Part shown: positions 6,915 to 9,955 of the stretch, one piece after another
Layout: every line of letters begins with the position of its first letter
Position numbering within the stretch: the first letter of the stretch is position 1
Notes under the pieces: generated by a model
The model's input: only the letters and a program-made list of their open reading frames with translations
What the model was told of the DNA's origin: nothing
The model's database searches: none
Assembly (NCBI GenBank): GCA_027457225.1
Contig: DAIDTL010000030.1
Coordinates: 1-9,955, forward strand
Reading direction: 5' to 3'
Length of the DNA stretch: 9,955 nt
Source: Ferrovaceae bacterium
GTDB lineage: Bacteria > Pseudomonadota > Gammaproteobacteria > Burkholderiales > Ferrovaceae
Position numbers and translations under genes: made by a program

Positions 6915-7604
6915 ATGGACATCGTAGTTACCCACAGAACTGTGCAGGGCACCGGAGCGAGCCGCCGCCTGCGCCACAACGGACGCGTACCAGGCATCCT
7001 GTATGGTGCCGGCAAGGAAGCGCAATCCATCGAGCTCGATCACAACGAATTGTTTCACAAGCTGCGCCAGGAAGCGTTTCATGCTTCCGTACTGACCCTC
7101 AAGCTTGACGGTGAAGCCCAGCCGGCCTTGCTGAGGGACGTACAGATGCACCCCTTCCGGCCCATCGTCTTACATGTGGATTTTCAGCGTGTGGATGTCC
7201 ACAGCAAGATCCATATGAAAGTGCCGCTGCACTTCATCAACGCTGACATCAGTCCCGGAGTGAAACAGTCAGGAGCCAACATCAGCCATATTCTCAATGA
7301 AGTGGAAGTGTTCTGTTTGCCCGCTGACCTGCCGGAATTCATCGAAGTGGACCTCAAGGATCTGGCCGTGGGCCACTCCCTGCACCTGTCTGATATCAAG
7401 GCCCCGGCCGGCATTGAGTTTGCAGCCATGGTCAAGGGCGAGAACCCTCCTGTAGCGGCAGCAGTACTGCCGCGTGCGGCTCGAGTGGAAGATGAAGAAG
7501 TTGTGGCTCCGGTCGCTGCCGCCGAAGTACCGGCTGCAAACCAGAAAGCGCCTGTCGCTGCCCCTGAAACCGGCAAAGAAACCGGCAAAGAAACCAAGAA
7601 GTGA
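6915..7604 (+). CDS. rplY: 50S ribosomal protein L25, long CTC/TL5 form
   Basis: L25 binds 5S rRNA in the large subunit's central protuberance. This is the two-domain long form with 229 residues; E. coli L25 has only the N-terminal domain of about 94. The N domain (about 1-92) has GTGASRRLRHNGRVPGILYG (12-31) and DVQMHPFRPIVLHVDF (75-90). The C-terminal TL5-type beta domain covers about 95-185. An Ala/Pro/Glu-rich tail of about 40 residues ends in GKETGKETKK, probably flexible. The ATG at 6915 is chosen because AGGA (6903-6906) is 8 bases upstream and the product then starts at the conserved N-terminus; the frame stays open further upstream to an ATG inside prs (6747), but that lacks support. 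In other bacteria the long form is called Ctc and is linked to stress; here the context is translation genes. Confidence 0.97.
   Translation: MDIVVTHRTVQGTGASRRLRHNGRVPGILYGAGKEAQSIELDHNELFHKLRQEAFHASVLTLKLDGEAQPALLRDVQMHPFRPIVLHVDFQRVDVHSKIHMKVPLHFINADISPGVKQSGANISHILNEVEVFCLPADLPEFIEVDLKDLAVGHSLHLSDIKAPAGIEFAAMVKGENPPVAAAVLPRAARVEDEEVVAPVAAAEVPAANQKAPVAAPETGKETGKETKK
7566..7595 (+). repeat. Tandem 12-base repeat at the 3' end of rplY
   Basis: GAAACCGGCAAA occurs twice in direct succession (7566-7577 and 7578-7589) and is followed by a partial third copy, GAAACC (7590-7595). The repeat is a multiple of three and encodes ETGK-ETGK-ET in the flexible tail of L25. A gain or loss of one unit would only change tail length, so this is a possible site of slippage length variation. 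Confidence 0.85.
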
Positions 7605-7611
7605 GTTCACT

Positions 7612-7645
7612 CAACCCTGGTGAGCGACAGGCTCAACCAGGGTTG
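7612..7645 (+). promoter_or_regulatory. Long hairpin in the rplY-pth gap, no U-tract
   Basis: CAACCCTGGT (7612-7621) pairs perfectly with ACCAGGGTTG (7636-7645). Inside it GAGC (7622-7625) pairs with GCTC (7631-7634), leaving one bulged A (7635) and the loop GACAG (7626-7630). That is 14 base pairs. It starts 7 bases after the rplY stop and ends 17 bases before the pth ATG. No T-run follows on the plus strand, and the mirror side has no clear T-run either, so it is not a standard intrinsic terminator. Possible roles are an RNase III or processing site, an mRNA stability element, or a structure that adjusts pth translation; the sequence alone does not decide between them. Confidence 0.7.
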
Positions 7646-7662
7646 CCCTCTGAGTCTGCCTG

Positions 7663-8268
7663 ATGACAACTGTGCGATTGATTGTAGGTCTCGGCAACCC
7701 AGGACCCGAATATCAGGAGTCGCGCCACAATGCCGGGTTCTGGTTTGTGGACCGGGTCGCCCAGGCGGGGTCCGCAAGCTTTCGTTACGAGTCCAGGTTT
7801 CATGGAGAACTCGCACGGGTATCCCTGGCCAGTGAGGATCTGTGGCTCCTTAAACCCCGCACCTACATGAACGACAGCGGACGTGCTGTGGCTGCCAGCG
7901 CGCATTTTTATCGCGTTGCTCCCGAGCAGATCCTGGTGGTTCATGATGAACTGGATTTGCTTCCCGGAAATATCAAGCTCAAGAAGGGGGGAGGCGCTGC
8001 AGGACATAATGGCCTCAAGGACATCGTGGCGGCATTAGGGTCGCCTGACTTTTGGCGTTTGCGGGTCGGCATTGGACATCCTGGCCAGCGCCACGACGTG
8101 GTGGATTATGTGTTGCACCGTCCTTCAAAGGTTGACCAGGAGGCGATTGATGCGGCTCTGGAACGTGCCCTGGAAATAGTGCCCCTGCTTTTGAAAGGGC
8201 AGCCAGAACTGGCTTTGACGCATCTTCACACGCCACCCAAACCGGGTGCTCTGACAACCAAGGATTGA
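7663..8268 (+). CDS. pth: Peptidyl-tRNA hydrolase
   Basis: Pth cleaves the ester bond of peptidyl-tRNAs that drop off the ribosome and so recycles the tRNA; it is usually essential. The product has 201 residues, near the family's usual length. It begins with VGLGNPGPEY (8-17, with N12) and has SRHNAGF (20-26) with the catalytic H22. Further matches are N70 in RTYMND, D95 in VVHDELD, and H115/N116 in AAGHNGLKD; these correspond to N10, H20, N68, D93 and H113/N114 of the E. coli enzyme. The ATG at 7663 gives the conserved N-terminus, but no good ribosome binding site precedes it, only a structured leader (hairpin 7612-7645). ychF starts 4 bases after the stop; pth-ychF adjacency is very widely conserved. 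Confidence 0.98.
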   Translation: MTTVRLIVGLGNPGPEYQESRHNAGFWFVDRVAQAGSASFRYESRFHGELARVSLASEDLWLLKPRTYMNDSGRAVAASAHFYRVAPEQILVVHDELDLLPGNIKLKKGGGAAGHNGLKDIVAALGSPDFWRLRVGIGHPGQRHDVVDYVLHRPSKVDQEAIDAALERALEIVPLLLKGQPELALTHLHTPPKPGALTTKD

Positions 8269-8272
8269 TGGC

Positions 8273-9364
8273 ATGAGTCTCAAGTGTGGCATCGTGGGGT
8301 TGCCCAACGTGGGCAAGTCCACGCTCTTCAACGCGCTGACCAAGGCAGGCATCGCGGCCGAGAACTACCCCTTCTGCACCATCGAGCCCAATATCGGTGT
8401 GGTGGAGGTTCCGGACCGGCGCCTGTCGGTTTTGTCGGACATCGTACGCCCGGAACGGGTGGTGCCGGCGGTGACCGAGTTCGTGGACATTGCCGGGTTG
8501 GTGGCTGGGGCTTCGAAGGGAGAGGGGCTGGGGAACCAGTTTTTGGCTACGATCCGGGAAACCGATGCCATCGCCCATGTGGTGCGTTGTTTTGAAGATC
8601 CCAATGTGGTGCATGTGGCCGGGCGGGTCGATCCCGTGGATGACATCGAAACCATCAATACGGAATTGGCACTCGCTGATCTTGCAACAGTCGACAAGGC
8701 CATCGCGCGGACCCAGAAGACTGCGCGGGCAGGGTCCAAGGAAGCCATCCGGCTGCTGGAGCTGCTCGATACAGTGCAACGGCAACTCAATACCGGCCAA
8801 CCCGTGCGCGCCATGAGACTGGATCCGGACGCTTTGGATTTGCTGAAACCGCTTTGCCTGATCACGGCCAAACCCACCCTTTACGTGGCGAATGTGCTGG
8901 AAGGAGGGTTCGATAAAAATCCGCTACTGGATCAGGTCGCGGCCCATGCCCTTGCCGAGGGAGCGCCCGTGGTGCCGATCTGTGCGGCTATCGAAGCCCA
9001 GATGGCTGACCTTGATGATGCTGATAAGGCGCTATTTCTGGCGGATATGGGTCTGGCCGAACCTGGATTGGATCGATTGATTCGTGCCGTATACCAATTA
9101 CTGGGACTGGAAACTTACTTCACTGCGGGGGTCAAAGAGGTTCGTGCCTGGACCATCCATAGAGGAGACACCGCGCCCCGTGCAGCCGCGGTCATTCACA
9201 ACGATTTTGAACGCGGTTTTATTCGTGCGGAGGTCATTGCGTTCGATGATTTCGTGGCGTGTCGCGGGGAGCAGGGCTCCAAGGAAGCGGGGAAAATGCG
9301 TCTGGAAGGAAAGGAGTATCAGGTGCAGGATGGAGACGTGATGCATTTTCGCTTCAATGTCTGA
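8273..9364 (+). CDS. ychF: Ribosome-binding ATPase YchF (Obg-family, OLA1-like)
   Basis: YchF belongs to the Obg family of P-loop GTPases but prefers ATP; it binds ribosomes and is linked to translation and stress responses. The product has 363 residues, the same length as the E. coli protein. G1 GLPNVGKST is at 9-17, and G3 DIAGL at 72-76 has the hydrophobic residue of HAS-type NTPases in place of the usual Gln. H114 in VVHVAG matches the catalytic histidine reported for E. coli YchF. The changed G4 motif is NVLE (207-210; NVNE in E. coli), consistent with ATP rather than GTP use. A coiled-coil-like insert spans about 130-200 and the TGS domain about 277-363, ending GDVMHFRFNV. AAGGA (8260-8264), inside the end of pth, is 8 bases before the ATG. 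Confidence 0.98.
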   Translation: MSLKCGIVGLPNVGKSTLFNALTKAGIAAENYPFCTIEPNIGVVEVPDRRLSVLSDIVRPERVVPAVTEFVDIAGLVAGASKGEGLGNQFLATIRETDAIAHVVRCFEDPNVVHVAGRVDPVDDIETINTELALADLATVDKAIARTQKTARAGSKEAIRLLELLDTVQRQLNTGQPVRAMRLDPDALDLLKPLCLITAKPTLYVANVLEGGFDKNPLLDQVAAHALAEGAPVVPICAAIEAQMADLDDADKALFLADMGLAEPGLDRLIRAVYQLLGLETYFTAGVKEVRAWTIHRGDTAPRAAAVIHNDFERGFIRAEVIAFDDFVACRGEQGSKEAGKMRLEGKEYQVQDGDVMHFRFNV

Positions 9365-9381
9365 ATATTTATGGAAGATGA

Positions 9382-9398
9382 TGTAACAATATGTTACA
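9382..9398. promoter_or_regulatory. 17-base palindrome, possible operator, before the hydrolase gene
   Basis: TGTAACA (9382-9388) and its exact reverse complement TGTTACA (9392-9398) flank ATA. The site is in the AT-rich gap after ychF, 30 bases before the first candidate start of the hydrolase gene. Seven-base arms with a 3-base centre fit a dimeric repressor's operator. As RNA it would be only a short, weak hairpin with a 3-base loop and no U-tract after it, so a terminator is unlikely. Which regulator might bind is not known to me. A poor -10-like TAAATT (9403-9408) lies just downstream; if it is real, the palindrome would sit in the promoter. Confidence 0.4.
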
Positions 9399-9428
9399 AC
9401 GATAAATTCGGTAAAGATTGAACAGGAG

Positions 9429-9955
9429 TTGTACACCATCGACACAATCAATTTGATCGGTAAAGGGCCAGGAGCAGTTCTGTTGTTGCATGGTCTATAC
9501 GGCACCCCACAGCAGTTGCAGTACATCGGGCGCAAGCTCAATGTGGTTGGTGGTTATACCGTACGCATTCCCAATATTCAGGGGTATTCGGTGTTTGATG
9601 AAGCCATTCCAAGCCACACGACCCGTTGGCAGCACTGGCTGGAGCAAGTCGAAGCCCAGTTTGATGGATTGAAACGCGAACACGGCGAGGTCAGCGTTGC
9701 GGGGCTTTGCATCGGTGCTGACTTGTGCCTGGAGCTCGCGGCAAAACGGAGCCCGGATATCCATGCGCTATGTCTGTACTCGGCACCGTTGCGTTATGAC
9801 GGCTGGAACGTGACCTGGATGCGCTGGTTTAAATTTTTGGGGTATTACACGCCGGCGCGCTTCATGGTGTCGCTCGCCGAACGGCCGCCTTACGGACTCA
9901 AGGATGAGCGCATCCGTCAGTGGGTGGCAAGGCAGATGGCCGAACGGGGGACATC
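9429..9955 (+). CDS. Alpha/beta hydrolase with Cys at the nucleophile elbow (partial, runs off right edge)
   Basis: About 175 residues are visible. AVLLLHGLYGTP near the N-terminus has the HG oxyanion-hole motif and the strand typical of esterase-like alpha/beta hydrolases. The nucleophile elbow is GLCIG, with the Cys codon at 9708-9710, where most hydrolases have GxSxG; Cys is the nucleophile in dienelactone hydrolases and PHA synthases. A Trp/Tyr-rich stretch and ERPPYGLKDERIRQW follow; the Asp and His of the triad lie beyond the edge. No in-frame ATG exists before position 9800. The frame opens after a TAA at 9384-9386. Candidate starts are ATT 9417, TTG 9429 (directly after AGGAG 9424-9428, too close for normal use), ATC 9438 (9 bases after AGGAG) and TTG 9453. 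I list the TTG at 9429 as a conventional choice only. The substrate is unknown. Confidence 0.8.
   Translation, partial: MYTIDTINLIGKGPGAVLLLHGLYGTPQQLQYIGRKLNVVGGYTVRIPNIQGYSVFDEAIPSHTTRWQHWLEQVEAQFDGLKREHGEVSVAGLCIGADLCLELAAKRSPDIHALCLYSAPLRYDGWNVTWMRWFKFLGYYTPARFMVSLAERPPYGLKDERIRQWVARQMAERGT

Noticed and set aside
8015..8800. 261-codon minus-strand open frame opposite pth and ychF
   Set aside because: It lies antisense across two firmly identified genes, and its composition is that of a shadow frame in GC-rich DNA.
9365..9428. Terminator after ychF
   Set aside because: The only inverted repeat is the AT-rich 17-base palindrome, with a 3-base loop and no U-tract after it.
1..9955. Mobile element, defence island, CRISPR array or other accessory system
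   Set aside because: I see no transposase, integrase, phage, toxin-antitoxin, nuclease or spaced-repeat signal; nearly all of the sequence is conserved housekeeping genes with even composition.

Overview
This is a housekeeping stretch of a proteobacterial chromosome, most likely from a betaproteobacterium; I cannot fix the genus. Three things point there: the block TPR protein–lolB–ispE–tRNA-Gln–prs–rplY–pth–ychF, the divergent ftsY-ftsE | rsmD-coaD-ferredoxin block, and a long L25 (CTC-type) protein. The first block is an order I know from beta- and gammaproteobacteria. Base composition is moderately GC-rich and even, and I see no insertion sequence, phage gene, integrase or CRISPR array.

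Layout: On the minus strand, ftsY (1248-289) runs into ftsE (from 292, cut by the left edge) with an ATGA overlap; these encode the SRP receptor and the divisome ABC ATPase. A 50-base divergent gap (1249-1298) separates them from a plus-strand run that continues to the right edge. The first part of that run is rsmD, coaD, an Allochromatium-type 2[4Fe-4S] ferredoxin, a secreted TPR protein, lolB and ispE. These genes overlap or lie within 3 bases of each other, so they look like one transcription unit. tRNA-Gln(UUG), with encoded CCA, follows 6 bases after ispE, and prs starts 34 bases after the tRNA. A terminator- or attenuator-like hairpin lies between prs and rplY. A long, nearly perfect hairpin without a U-tract lies between rplY and pth. 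ychF follows pth by 4 bases. After ychF comes an AT-rich gap with a 17-base palindrome, then the first part of an alpha/beta hydrolase that runs off the right edge.

Function: the genes serve translation (rsmD, tRNA-Gln, rplY, pth, ychF), central cofactor and precursor synthesis (coaD for CoA, ispE for isoprenoids, prs for PRPP), and envelope or division work (ftsE, ftsY, lolB). The shared theme is growth-linked housekeeping rather than one pathway.

I found no convincing undescribed system. The points worth a second look are small: the hydrolase, which has no ATG start and a Cys in the nucleophile position; the palindrome in front of it; the rplY-pth hairpin; the prs-rplY hairpin; and a tandem repeat at the 3' end of rplY.
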